From: Saprospiraceae bacterium
GTDB taxonomy: Bacteria; Bacteroidota; Bacteroidia; Chitinophagales; Saprospiraceae
Assembly: GCA_029212405.1 (NCBI GenBank)
Contig: JARGNR010000066.1
Span: forward strand, 1-33,126
DNA length: 33,126 nucleotides
Direction: 5' to 3'
Shown: piece by piece, positions 9,007-17,116 of the stretch
Numbering within the stretch: position 1 is the first letter of the stretch
Layout: each line of letters opens with the position of its first letter
Position numbers and translations under genes: made by a program
Notes under the pieces: generated by a model
Databases searched by the model: none
Seen by the model: the letters and a program-made list of their open reading frames with translations, nothing else
What the model was told of the DNA's origin: nothing

Positions 9007-11202
9007 ATGAAATCCATCGTACTTACACTTTTTTCGATTCTATTTCTTCTTTCTACAGCACAAAGTCAAACATCTGGCCCTACATTCAACCTTGATTTTG
9101 AAGAAGGTGCTAATACTGAACTCCCGACAGAATGGTTTAAAATGGGACATTTTAACGCTTCAGTTGATAAAAGTATATTTCAATCAGGAAAACAATCAGG
9201 TTTTGTTGAATCTGCTGGATCAAAAGAAGAATTTGGAGGTATTGGTTACGGTATTCCATCGAAGTATATAGGAAAGGAAATCACATTAAGTGGCTATATT
9301 AAAATTGAAAATGTTAGCGATGGATTTGTAGGTCTTATGTTGCGGTTGGACGGCAAGTCTCAACCGATGGGATTTGACAACATGCAGGACCGACAGATTA
9401 CTGGGACACATGATTGGAAAATGTACACGGTTACGCTCCCCTATTCTGAAAAAGTGGATAGAATTATTGTTGGAGGTCTCTTGGTAGGAAAAGGAAAAGC
9501 TTGGTTTGATAATTTTGAAGTAACAATAGACGGAAAAACAGTTCAGGGAATGCCAGTGGTGGAAAAACCAAAGGCAAAAGCAGATTTGGACAATGAGTTT
9601 GAGGAAGCTTCCAATGTAGATCTTGGCACTTTAAATCAAGAAGAAGAATATAGATTGTACACATTAGGTCGTGTTTGGGGACTTTTAAAATACCACCATC
9701 CAGAAATAGCCCGTGGAAATTACAATTGGGACAACGAACTTTTCAGAATACTGCCTTACTTGAAAGAGGAAGATTTTAGTAATCGGTTGAAAGAATGGAT
9801 CGTAAATATTGGACCTGTTGCAGATGTAAATCCGACGAAAAATGCTGACAAAAAATATGAGATAACTGTAGACCATTCATGGATCAATGAAAATTCATTT
9901 TTATCCAAAGGCACCAAAAACTTATTGCATCAAATCATCAACTCTAAAAAAGAAGACGAGCATTACTATTACGCAGCTGAGAGAGCGGGAAATCCTTCTT
10001 TCGAAAATGAGCGACTGTATAAAAACATGAATTTTGAGGACGATGGAATGCGAATATTATCCCTATTTAGATATTGGGCAATGGTCGAGTATTTTTTTCC
10101 CTATAAACACCTCATGGATAAAGACTGGGACAATACCTTGCGTACAGCTATCCCTCAAATGATGGATGCGAAGGATGGATTAGCCTATAAACTTGTGGTA
10201 TTAAACTTAATTTACACGATACAAGACACGCATGCCAATATCTGGATGAGGGATGAAGACTTGAATGACTTTTATGGAAAATTCGGAGCCTCTATTGGCA
10301 TAAATTGGATAGAGGAAAAATGGGTCGTCACCAGATTCTTTACAGAGTTCGACTCTACCAGTTCCATGATAGCTATAGGTGATATTGTAACTCACGTAAA
10401 TGGAGTAGATATTCAGACCTTGGCTGCTGAAAAAATTGCTTATTGTCCAGCTTCCAATGTTCCTACTCAAATGCGTGATGTGGCCAAACGCCTACTTCGG
10501 ACAAATGAAACTGCTCTTCAATTGACCTTAAAAAATGAGAATGGAACATTTGAAGAATCCGTTTCCACCATTTTAAATGAAGGTATCAATTATTGGGGAA
10601 AAGGCACCCTCTCTCATAACTTAATTGATGGCAATATTGGTTACATATACCCTGGAGCATTGGAGACCGATGAAATTCATGATATCATGGAAAAATTTGA
10701 AAATACGAGAGCGTTAATTGTAGACTTGAGAAGTTACCCATCGGACTTCTTAGTGTATAAATTGGCACAATATCTTTTACCATCAAAAACGGAATTTGCA
10801 AAATTTACCGAACCGTCCATTCAACATCCTGGTTCATTTTCCATGACTGAAATATTTGAAAATGGATCAGACAATCCAGAATATTACAAAGGAAAAGTCT
10901 TCATCCTCATCAACGAAACCACCCAAAGTCAAGCAGAATATACCACCATGGCGCTAAGAAATGCTCCTAAAGCTACGGTCATTGGCAGCACAACAGCAGG
11001 GGCTGATGGAAATGTTTCAATGATTAGGTTGCCTGGTGGCATACGCACAATGTTTTCAGGAATTGGAGTGTACTATCCAGACGGAACAGAAACACAGCGT
11101 ATTGGAATTGTCCCAGACATCCAGAAAGAACCAACTATTGAAGGGATTCGAAGTGGTAAGGATGAATTGCTGGAGTTGGCAATAAAAATGAGTTCAGAGT
11201 AA
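9007..11202 (+). CDS. Secreted S41-family (C-terminal processing) peptidase
   Basis: Large exported protein of 731 residues with signal peptide MKSIVLTLFSILFLLSTAQS (cut near 20). Residues 25-175 form a beta-sandwich, carbohydrate-binding-module-like domain ending AWFDNFEV. Residues 205-410 are a helical region ending in TIQDTHANIWM, which is typical just before S41 cores. A PDZ-like segment (MIAIGDIVTHVNGVDIQ) lies at 454-470. The S41 core follows with IGYIYPGAL, IVDLRSYPSD (571-580, in place of the usual DLRGN-GG) and the nucleophile region NETTQSQAEYTTMAL with Ser641, then GSTTAGADGNV. It is probably periplasmic or surface-exposed; targets are unknown. It stands alone on the plus strand. 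The DLR loop lacking the usual double glycine is a mild oddity. Confidence 0.88.
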   Translation: MKSIVLTLFSILFLLSTAQSQTSGPTFNLDFEEGANTELPTEWFKMGHFNASVDKSIFQSGKQSGFVESAGSKEEFGGIGYGIPSKYIGKEITLSGYIKIENVSDGFVGLMLRLDGKSQPMGFDNMQDRQITGTHDWKMYTVTLPYSEKVDRIIVGGLLVGKGKAWFDNFEVTIDGKTVQGMPVVEKPKAKADLDNEFEEASNVDLGTLNQEEEYRLYTLGRVWGLLKYHHPEIARGNYNWDNELFRILPYLKEEDFSNRLKEWIVNIGPVADVNPTKNADKKYEITVDHSWINENSFLSKGTKNLLHQIINSKKEDEHYYYAAERAGNPSFENERLYKNMNFEDDGMRILSLFRYWAMVEYFFPYKHLMDKDWDNTLRTAIPQMMDAKDGLAYKLVVLNLIYTIQDTHANIWMRDEDLNDFYGKFGASIGINWIEEKWVVTRFFTEFDSTSSMIAIGDIVTHVNGVDIQTLAAEKIAYCPASNVPTQMRDVAKRLLRTNETALQLTLKNENGTFEESVSTILNEGINYWGKGTLSHNLIDGNIGYIYPGALETDEIHDIMEKFENTRALIVDLRSYPSDFLVYKLAQYLLPSKTEFAKFTEPSIQHPGSFSMTEIFENGSDNPEYYKGKVFILINETTQSQAEYTTMALRNAPKATVIGSTTAGADGNVSMIRLPGGIRTMFSGIGVYYPDGTETQRIGIVPDIQKEPTIEGIRSGKDELLELAIKMSSE

Positions 11203-11248
11203 TAGTCTTTTAGGTTGGAACAACAGAGGTTGATTTTTTCAATACATA

Positions 11249-11920
11249 TTAATGCAGACAATACCAGACTGCAATAAAGTGTGCAATACTCCCTCCCAAT
11301 ACAAATAAGTGCCATACAAGATGGTTGTAAATCATTTTTTCTCTCATGTAAAAAAATGCACCTACGGTATATAATACACCTCCAATAACCAACCAATAAA
11401 AGCTGACTAGGGGTAATTCTAAGTAGAGCGGCTTGATTATAAATAGCGCCATCCACCCCATCACCAGATAGGCAATGGTTGAAATTAATTGAAACTTATC
11501 TACGAACCATAACTTAACTACACTTCCGATCAACACCATGCTCCATAAAATGATAAAAATAGACCATCCAATTGTGGTCGTGACATGGGTCAAAATAAAT
11601 GGAGAATAACTGCCAGCAATAAGGAAATAGATACTGACGTGGTCAAAAATGCGCAATCTCTTCCGTATGGTTGCATTGTACGAACTGTGATAAAGGGTAG
11701 AAGAGGTGTACACCATGATCAGAGAAATTCCGTATAAAAATGCTCCTATGATATAAGGGAACTTCCCTGTTTTTATAGTGTAAAATAATAGAAATGGAAC
11801 ACCAATTAAGAAAAGAAGCAGCCCAACACCATGAGAAATCATATTGGCTCTCTCTTCTCGGATACTTTTAATATCAACTTTAAGGTGTTCGGGTATTTTA
11901 TTTGGAAAAAATGTAATCAT
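11249..11920 (-). CDS. Hemolysin III family membrane protein (PAQR-like)
   Basis: Integral inner-membrane protein of 223 residues with seven predicted helices. The metal/hydrolase-like motif of the HlyIII/PAQR superfamily is intact: STLYH (Ser74, His78), FDH (Asp93, His94) with the following IAGSYSPF, and the C-terminal NHLVWH (His200, His204). Relatives include bacterial YqfA/TrhA, linked to membrane-fluidity homeostasis, and eukaryotic adiponectin receptors. The family's old haemolysin name is probably misleading. It is convergent with the S41 peptidase gene (46-bp gap) and transcribed alone. The start ATG at 11920 gives a usual cytosolic N-terminus. Confidence 0.93.
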   Translation of the reverse strand: MITFFPNKIPEHLKVDIKSIREERANMISHGVGLLLFLIGVPFLLFYTIKTGKFPYIIGAFLYGISLIMVYTSSTLYHSSYNATIRKRLRIFDHVSIYFLIAGSYSPFILTHVTTTIGWSIFIILWSMVLIGSVVKLWFVDKFQLISTIAYLVMGWMALFIIKPLYLELPLVSFYWLVIGGVLYTVGAFFYMREKMIYNHLVWHLFVLGGSIAHFIAVWYCLH

Positions 11921-12044
11921 ACTACATCAACGAAATCGCTTTTTGATATGTTTCCTAAATTTTAATTAATTGCTTTTGTCCTATTTGAATATCAAATTGT
12001 TACTTTAGCCTTCCCAAGTTTAAAACGTAAAAAATACCAACCCA

Positions 12045-12926
12045 ATGGAAATTCTAAACGGAAAAAAACTATCACAAGATATCAAGGCGGAAATCGCAGA
12101 AGAAGTAAAATTAATCAAGCAAAAAGGAGGAAAAATTCCTCATCTCGCAGCTGTTTTAATTGGAAACAACCCTGCCAGTGAATCATATGTAAGAAGTAAG
12201 GTAAGATCCTGTGATTTTGTGGGCTTTGAATCCACTTTGATCCGTAAAGATGATTCTATTACCGAAGAAGAATTGCTTGAAATAATACATGAATTGAATA
12301 CCAGCGATGACGTAGATGGATTCATTGTTCAATTGCCACTGCCAAAACATATTGATGAAGTAAAAGTGACATTGGCCATTGATCCCAAAAAAGATGTTGA
12401 CGGCTTTCATCCAGTAAATTTTGGTCGTATGGCTCAAGGACTGGACTGCTATTTACCAGCAACACCATTTGGCATCATTCAAATGATAGAACGATATGGA
12501 ATCGAAACATCTGGAAAACATGCTGTGGTGGTTGGTCGAAGCAATATTGTAGGTACACCCATGAGTATATTATTGTCGAGGAAGGCAAAGTCAGGAAATG
12601 CTACGGTTACCTTAACCCACAGTAGGACAAAAGATCTTGCTGCCGAGGTATCTAGAGCGGATATAGTCATCGCAGCCATTGGTATTCCAAACTTCATATC
12701 TGCAGACATGGTAAAAGAAGGAGCTGTGATTATAGATGTAGGGATTAATAGAGTGGAAGACGAATCCAGAAAAAAGGGATATCGACTAGTTGGGGATGTT
12801 GATTTTGACTCCGTTTCGGAAAAGGCAAGTTACATAACGCCTGTACCTGGAGGTGTAGGTCCAATGACGGTCACTTCCTTATTGATGAATACCTTGAAGT
12901 CGAGCCGAAAAGAAATTTACGGCTAA
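12045..12926 (+). CDS. folD: Methylenetetrahydrofolate dehydrogenase/cyclohydrolase FolD
   Basis: Bifunctional cytosolic enzyme interconverting 5,10-methylene- and 10-formyl-tetrahydrofolate. Signatures: SYVRSKVRSC with Tyr48 and catalytic Lys52, VDGFIVQLPLPKHID at 90-104, DPKKDVDGFHPVN around Asp119, the NADP-binding GRSNIVGTP at 164-172, and PVPGGVGPMTVT near the C-terminus. The length of 293 residues is normal. Upstream, TACTTTAG at 12001-12008 resembles a Bacteroidota -7 box (two bases off at the end), with TTTTG at 11974-11978 somewhat far upstream. prmA follows after three bases, so the two are co-transcribed. Confidence 0.97.
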   Translation: MEILNGKKLSQDIKAEIAEEVKLIKQKGGKIPHLAAVLIGNNPASESYVRSKVRSCDFVGFESTLIRKDDSITEEELLEIIHELNTSDDVDGFIVQLPLPKHIDEVKVTLAIDPKKDVDGFHPVNFGRMAQGLDCYLPATPFGIIQMIERYGIETSGKHAVVVGRSNIVGTPMSILLSRKAKSGNATVTLTHSRTKDLAAEVSRADIVIAAIGIPNFISADMVKEGAVIIDVGINRVEDESRKKGYRLVGDVDFDSVSEKASYITPVPGGVGPMTVTSLLMNTLKSSRKEIYG

Positions 12927-12929
12927 TCC

Positions 12930-13769
12930 ATGCCGAGTCCTTCACAGAAATCTATGAAAGTTTATAAATCGTATACCATTCAGAGCAATTCAGAGCTATT
13001 GCTTGGGATGTTGGTCGCCTATCCTTTTGAATCTTTTGAAGAGCATGAGGGATATATGATTGCCTATATTGCTGAAGACGAATGGGACGATGCTACTCAA
13101 AATGACATCCATGCTACCATTCAGCGATTTAATGTTGAGTATGCTATCGATACCATTGAGCCACAAAACTGGAATGCACTGTGGGAAGCAAGTTTTGAAC
13201 CGGTTATTGTAGATGATTTTTGTGTTGTGCGAGCCGATTTTCACGAACGACCTAAAGACATTCAGTTTGATATTGTGATCAATCCAAAAATGGCATTTGG
13301 TACTGGGCATCATGAAACCACCTATATGATGATGGCGGCCATGCGAAATATGGACTTTTCGTCTAAAACTGTCTTTGATTATGGATGTGGCACAGGAATC
13401 TTGGCCATACTTGCTTCAAAAATGGGTTGTCATTCAATTGATGCCATAGACATCGAGGAAGAATCCTATCAAAATACAATTGAAAATGCGGAATTGAATC
13501 AAACGGACAATATTCATGTTGCGTGTTCCGATTTAGAAAACTATTCTAAAAATACCTACGATATTATTTTAGCCAATATCAACCGAAAAGTATTGTTGAA
13601 TTCTGCTGATGAACTATACGATCGTCTTGAAGAAAATGGGACACTTTTACTCTCCGGCATACTAGATACGGATCTGGAACTGGTATCCAAAAGATATGTA
13701 GATGCTAAATTTAAGATCCAAGATGTATTCTCCAAAGGGTATTGGAAATGTGTTCAGTTGAGCAAGTGA
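12930..13769 (+). CDS. prmA: Ribosomal protein L11 methyltransferase PrmA
   Basis: SAM-dependent methyltransferase that trimethylates ribosomal protein L11. Diagnostic motifs: AFGTGHHET at 122-130, then SAM motif I DYGCGTGILAI at 150-160, acidic DAIDIEEES after it, and LANINRKVLL at 214-223 (the family's NI-x-R/A-x-L site). The N-terminal ferredoxin-like substrate-recognition domain occupies residues 10-100 and is shorter than in E. coli, as usual for this phylum. The ATG at 12930 is three bases past the folD stop; an internal ATG at 12954 (MKVYKSYTI) fits the conserved N-terminus as well and could be the true start. Confidence 0.95.
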   Translation: MPSPSQKSMKVYKSYTIQSNSELLLGMLVAYPFESFEEHEGYMIAYIAEDEWDDATQNDIHATIQRFNVEYAIDTIEPQNWNALWEASFEPVIVDDFCVVRADFHERPKDIQFDIVINPKMAFGTGHHETTYMMMAAMRNMDFSSKTVFDYGCGTGILAILASKMGCHSIDAIDIEEESYQNTIENAELNQTDNIHVACSDLENYSKNTYDIILANINRKVLLNSADELYDRLEENGTLLLSGILDTDLELVSKRYVDAKFKIQDVFSKGYWKCVQLSK

Positions 13770-13827
13770 ACTTTTCACTGTACTAGAAAAAGGTTTTTAT
13801 AGTTTAATAAATAAAAAAGCAAAAATA

Positions 13828-13858
13828 TAGAGGTTAGACTCTTTACCTTAAACCTCTA
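13828..13858 (-). terminator. Hairpin terminator for the 66-residue membrane protein gene
   Basis: Perfect 8-bp inverted repeat TAGAGGTT (13828-13835) / AACCTCTA (13851-13858) with a 15-base loop. Read on the minus strand it is followed by a T-rich run (TATATTTTTGCTTTTTT), while the plus-strand exit is not T-rich, so it serves the minus strand. It lies 40 bases after the stop of the small gene. Confidence 0.55.
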
Positions 13859-13898
13859 CTCCTCTATTAATTATCTGTTCGTATCCTAATCTTATTTA

Positions 13899-14099
13899 TC
13901 ACCTTTTTTTTGAATAATAATAATTTATCATTGGCATAATGAAAGCTACAGAGAAACCAACAATCAAAGATATTTCCAAATCTAATCTCAAGTTAGATGA
14001 TAGGTAAACATCATTTTTTGAAATTTCTCGAAGCACTTGTATCGTAAAACTAAAGCAACTTATAAGAATAAAAAAGATAATATATTTTATATAATTCAT
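13899..14099 (-). CDS. Small two-helix membrane protein, unknown
   Basis: A 66-residue protein with two hydrophobic helices: residues 4-22 (YIKYIIFFILISCFSFTI) and about 44-61 (ISLIVGFSVAFIMPMINYY), separated by a charged loop and ending YYSKKR, so both ends are likely cytosolic. No family is recognised. Support for expression comes from its surroundings: an exact Bacteroidota promoter (TTTG, 19 bases, TATATTTG) 61 bases before the ATG, and a hairpin with a T-run after the stop. It sits alone in the 700-bp gap between prmA and maf. Confidence 0.6.
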   Translation of the reverse strand: MNYIKYIIFFILISCFSFTIQVLREISKNDVYLSSNLRLDLEISLIVGFSVAFIMPMINYYYSKKR

Positions 14100-14159
14100 T
14101 GTAATTACTAATTGTTGTTTTTACCGTATAAACCTTTTACATTTTAATATTAGCGGTAG

Positions 14160-14190
14160 CAAATATATAGCAAGGACTAATCTCATCAAA
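14160..14190 (-). promoter_or_regulatory. Bacteroidota-type promoter for the 66-residue protein
   Basis: Minus strand: -33 box TTTG (complement of 14187-14190), spacer 19 bases, -7 box TATATTTG (complement of 14160-14167), an exact match to TTTG / TAnnTTTG. Transcription would start near 14152 and give a leader of about 50 bases before the ATG at 14099. This is the best promoter match in the window. Confidence 0.65.
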
Positions 14191-14260
14191 ATAAAAAAGA
14201 ATTAGTAATGCTGTATGCAAAACAGATGATAATCAATCGTAAATCACTGATAATCTACTG

Positions 14261-14304
14261 TTTAAAAATACTTTTTATTTTTTTGAATAAAAAGTATTTT
14301 TAAA
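14261..14304. repeat. Perfect 19-bp inverted repeat (AT hairpin)
   Basis: Arm tttaaaaatactttttatt at 14261-14279 pairs perfectly with 14286-14304; the loop is six bases (tttttg). Only one G-C pair is present. It lies about 160 bases past the maf stop on the minus strand and upstream of the small-gene promoter. It may act as a transcript end or processing site, but it lacks the usual G-C-rich stem. Confidence 0.7.
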
Positions 14305-14466
14305 TAAACGGAAATTTCTTCTGAACGAATACTTTTACTTTGCAGATAAAAGTTCTGTTGTGATTAAAAAGATGAAAACTTAATAATTCTTTGCGATAGG
14401 TAGTCATGTGTCTTTAAAAGGTCTGCTATCCAATAAACATTTCAGGTTGTCAATTTAACCTCAACC

Positions 14467-15051
14467 CTATCCAACAAACCCCTTTAGTTTTTCATAAACC
14501 AATCGTGTAGGCAAACCCATAATATTCGTATACGTTCCCTTAATCCATTCTATTTTTGCGTGCCCAATCCATTCTTGAATACCATATGCTCCAGCTTTGT
14601 CTATAGGCATATATTCTTTGACGTAATAGTTGAGTTCTTTATTGGTAATGGCAACTAACTTCACCTCAGCCACTTCAGAAAAACTAATTTCTTTTTCAAC
14701 ATCTCGAATGCAAACTCCGGTAACCACCTGATGGACATTGTCAGAAATAGTTTTAATAAACTCTTTTGCTTGCTTCCCATTTTTGGGTTTACCGTAAATC
14801 ACACCTTGACAAATAACTACACTATCCGCCGTAATAACAATGTCATCTCCTTTAATTCGTTGAATAAGCGCTTCTGCTTTTGCACGAGCAATGTATTCGG
14901 CCACCTCCAGCACCGGCATTCCTTCTGGAAACGTCTCTTCAATATCTGCTACTTTTTGGACAAATGGAATATCCAATTCTTTCAACAACTGACTTCTTCT
15001 CGGAGATTTCGAACCTAAAATAAGCCTTCTTCCTTTTAATATTGATTTCAT
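14467..15051 (-). CDS. maf: Maf-family nucleotide pyrophosphatase
   Basis: Cytosolic house-cleaning hydrolase that removes dTTP/UTP or modified nucleotides, giving the monophosphate and pyrophosphate. The N-terminal phosphate-binding motif LILGSKSPRRSQLL lies at 10-23; ITADSVV at 73-79 carries catalytic Asp76; YGKPKNGKQAKEF and HQVVTGVCI follow, then the C-terminal AYGIQEWIG. The length of 194 residues is normal. The YhdE-type (dTTP/UTP) is more likely than YceF, from the general motif pattern. It lies seven bases after the UbiA-family gene, so the two share a transcript. Confidence 0.93.
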   Translation of the reverse strand: MKSILKGRRLILGSKSPRRSQLLKELDIPFVQKVADIEETFPEGMPVLEVAEYIARAKAEALIQRIKGDDIVITADSVVICQGVIYGKPKNGKQAKEFIKTISDNVHQVVTGVCIRDVEKEISFSEVAEVKLVAITNKELNYYVKEYMPIDKAGAYGIQEWIGHAKIEWIKGTYTNIMGLPTRLVYEKLKGFVG

Positions 15052-15058
15052 GCCACGA

Positions 15059-16003
15059 TCAAATTATATGTATAACAAATGGAATGCAAAGAAAGATAAA
15101 AAGTGAAACAACCATTAAATATTTCAATCTTTTACTAATGGCGGTGTACTCATGTTTTTTCTTCGCACGGTAAATTTTGCGTAAAATCAATAGTGTAGGC
15201 ACAACCAACCCTATACCGACGATCACTGAAAGGAGTATAAGCTGAGTAGTGGTATATCCAACCAACCAAATCCAATAACTACCAATTAGAAGCATACAAA
15301 AAAACAAGGCAAATACATTGGCTCGATCCACTCCTGCAACCACTGGCAGAGTTTTATAGTTTGCAATGCGATCTCCTTCAACATCTTCAATATCCTTTAT
15401 AATCTCACGAACCATAGTTGAAAAAAATGCAAACAAAATATAGGCAATAAAGACACGCTCTACAATTTCCTTTCGGAATAGATCAATTTCAGCCATAGCT
15501 TGGATCGTATCAAATTCTGCATACCATATAATGGCAGGTACAAATGCACAAAAAAGACTGACCACAATATTCCCAATAAGTGGCATTCTCTTAAAGATTT
15601 TGGAATAGAGATATAAGCTGGTCACAACAAAGGGATAAATAGACAACAGCAAGATTTTGTCTATGGAATAGGCTATGAATAGCGCAATTAAAAAGCCTAC
15701 AATGACTAGTGCAATGTAATAGATCCAAGCCGCTGATCGCGACATACCATGATGGCCGATGTAGTGCCTCTCAGGTTTATTCTGAGCATCTGCTTCTCCA
15801 TCTAAGATGTCATTAATGACATATCCGCTTGCAGCGATCAAAACGGTATCCAAAACAAACAAGATCCACAAGTATCCATCCAATTCAATGGATACGGATT
15901 CTTTGGCAGGAAGTAGATAAACCAGATAGATTAAAATTTGTGAAATAGCCACGATGGCTAGATTCTTGAGTCGAATAATCTGAATGTAGATCGGAAGCTT
16001 CAA
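15059..16003 (-). CDS. UbiA-family prenyltransferase (GGGP-synthase-like annotation)
   Basis: Intramembrane aromatic- or glycerol-phosphate prenyltransferase of 314 residues with about eight to nine helices. Both Asp-rich Mg-diphosphate motifs are present: NDILDGEADAQNKPER at 64-79 and KDIEDVEGDRIANYKTLP at 203-220 (Asp204, Asp207, Asp211). Bacteroidota relatives are usually named geranylgeranylglycerol-phosphate geranylgeranyltransferase after the archaeal lipid enzyme, but the substrate here is unknown; menaquinone, haem or carotenoid side chains are alternatives. The start is a TTG at 16003: no in-frame ATG precedes it, and the Asp motif and first helix need this N-terminus. maf follows after seven bases. 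Confidence 0.88.
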   Translation of the reverse strand: MKLPIYIQIIRLKNLAIVAISQILIYLVYLLPAKESVSIELDGYLWILFVLDTVLIAASGYVINDILDGEADAQNKPERHYIGHHGMSRSAAWIYYIALVIVGFLIALFIAYSIDKILLLSIYPFVVTSLYLYSKIFKRMPLIGNIVVSLFCAFVPAIIWYAEFDTIQAMAEIDLFRKEIVERVFIAYILFAFFSTMVREIIKDIEDVEGDRIANYKTLPVVAGVDRANVFALFFCMLLIGSYWIWLVGYTTTQLILLSVIVGIGLVVPTLLILRKIYRAKKKHEYTAISKRLKYLMVVSLFIFLCIPFVIHII

Positions 16004-16088
16004 ATTGTGATCAATGGATATATTTAATTCGGTGATAAATATATAAAAATAGAATTCAAAGCACCATGAATTAACAAATGGGTAGAAA

Positions 16089-16225
16089 ACATATAAAAAA
16101 TTATGATATATGAAAAATAATTATATTAAAAATAAATAACATATATAGAACTATTATTATCAATTATTTGTGTACATATTATAAATTATTTTAATAAATA
16201 CTACATATTATTTTTTTCTATATGT
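16089..16225. promoter_or_regulatory. Cluster of ACATAT hexamers upstream of the S24 repressor
   Basis: ACATAT occurs at 16089, 16139, 16174 and 16203 and, inverted (ATATGT), at 16220-16225. The copies at 16174 and 16203 extend to ACATATTAT; those at 16139 (ACATATATAGAA) and 16220 (complement ACATAGAA-like: ACATATAGAA) resemble each other. The whole leader 16010-16240 is extremely AT-rich, which weakens the case, but the count is above what I would expect. They are candidate autoregulatory operator half-sites. Confidence 0.35.
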
Positions 16226-16235
16226 ATAATTTTAT

Positions 16236-16243
16236 TACATTTG
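16236..16243 (+). promoter_or_regulatory. -7 box of the S24 repressor gene
   Basis: TACATTTG at 16236-16243 matches TAnnTTTG exactly; the -33 region holds TTTT instead of TTTG at about the right distance (16213-16216). It overlaps the TTG at 16241 that would otherwise extend the gene, which argues that translation begins at the ATG at 16277, giving a leader of about 25 bases. Confidence 0.5.
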
Positions 16244-16276
16244 GTTAAATATTTTGAAAACTACCAACCCACTATT

Positions 16277-17086
16277 ATGTCCAATCCAGTAACTAAACGA
16301 TTTATTGAATGCCATGATAAGCTGAAAGAAGAAAACAAGGTCGCTTCTTCTAGGCAATTTGCATTGGCTATCGATACCGCTCCTCAAAGCTTAAATCAAG
16401 TATTAAAAGGTAAAAGAGATGTCACTGTCATGAATGTGATGGCATTAGTGGAGACCTTTGGGGCCAATGCAGAATACTTGCTCGCAGGATACGGACCAAT
16501 GTTTAAAGAACAAGATGAACAATTCAAACCAGTAAAAGAAAATAAAATCATGTATGTGCCTATTGATGCACATGCAGGATATTGCGATCAATTTCATGAG
16601 ACAGTTTCAAAAGACGAATTAGAATTCTTCTCAGTACCCGGATACCAGCCCAATTATGGCGAACATCGGTGTTTTGATGTGGCAGGAGATTCCATGGAGC
16701 CTACTCTATTCTGTGGAGATAAAATCATTTGCTCTTTAGTTTCTCCAGACAATGCATACAGCAACCTCCGCGACAATTATGTTTATGTCATCATTACCCA
16801 TGGAGATATTGTCGTAAAAAGAGTGGTGAACAACTTAAAGAAGAATGGAACATTGCTGATCAAATCTGATAATAATTTTTATACCAACAGAGAGATCGAA
16901 GGACATGAAATTAAAGAAGTATGGATGGTAAAACTAAAAATATCCCCTTTTATGTCCAATCCGGCAAATATGAGAAATGCTTTCCATACTGAAATTGATG
17001 GTCTGAAGCAGACGATAAAAACCCAAGCAGATACCATGCAAATGATGAATAAATCATTGGAATGCCTGCTTAAAAAAAGCAGATAA
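16277..17086 (+). CDS. S24/LexA-like transcriptional repressor with HTH
   Basis: 269-residue regulator from the ATG at 16277 (MSNPVTKRFIECHDKL). The N-terminal helix-turn-helix (about 18-60: RQFALAIDTAPQSLNQVLKGKRDVT) resembles phage CI/Cro-type domains. The C-terminal S24 peptidase-like domain has a possible self-cleavage Ala100-Gly101 (DAHAGYCDQF), Ser139 in AGDSMEPT and Lys181 in DIVVKRVVN, so the autoproteolytic machinery seems intact. A short coiled tail (about 225-269) follows. Such stand-alone repressors are common in Bacteroidota chromosomes and may respond to DNA damage via RecA, but no damage genes or prophage lie next to it. The AT-rich leader probably carries its operators. Its targets are unknown. 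Confidence 0.88.
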   Translation: MSNPVTKRFIECHDKLKEENKVASSRQFALAIDTAPQSLNQVLKGKRDVTVMNVMALVETFGANAEYLLAGYGPMFKEQDEQFKPVKENKIMYVPIDAHAGYCDQFHETVSKDELEFFSVPGYQPNYGEHRCFDVAGDSMEPTLFCGDKIICSLVSPDNAYSNLRDNYVYVIITHGDIVVKRVVNNLKKNGTLLIKSDNNFYTNREIEGHEIKEVWMVKLKISPFMSNPANMRNAFHTEIDGLKQTIKTQADTMQMMNKSLECLLKKSR

Positions 17087-17100
17087 GCTCTTTTGGCTTA
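17084..17100 (+). terminator. Weak hairpin at the end of the S24 repressor gene
   Basis: TAAGC (17084-17088) and GCTTA (17096-17100) form a 5-bp stem with a 7-base loop overlapping the stop, followed by CTTAATTTT. The stem is short and the T-run poor. It sits in the 30-bp convergent gap to ctlX. Confidence 0.25.
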
Positions 17101-17116
17101 CTTAATTTTAGAAAAA

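Larger units (their letters stand above)
14100..14466. other. Non-coding gap between the small membrane gene and maf
   Basis: No convincing gene. It contains the minus-strand promoter at 14160-14190, the perfect hairpin at 14261-14304, and TACTTTG at 14336-14342, which is one base short of a plus-strand -7 box. A 31-codon plus-strand ORF (14208-14303) ends inside the hairpin and is judged to be chance. Confidence 0.6.

Noticed and set aside
11073-11456. 127-codon minus-strand frame across the S41/HlyIII junction
   Set aside because: It overlaps the ends of two well-supported genes and encodes a low-quality Cys/Leu-rich sequence without a motif.
14208-14303. 31-codon plus-strand ORF
   Set aside because: It ends inside the perfect AT hairpin; its hydrophobic composition comes from the A/T tracts and no promoter lies at a proper distance.
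16241-16276. TTG-started N-terminal extension of the S24 repressor
   Set aside because: The TTG overlaps an exact -7 promoter box, so it would not be in the mRNA; the ATG at 16277 fits better.
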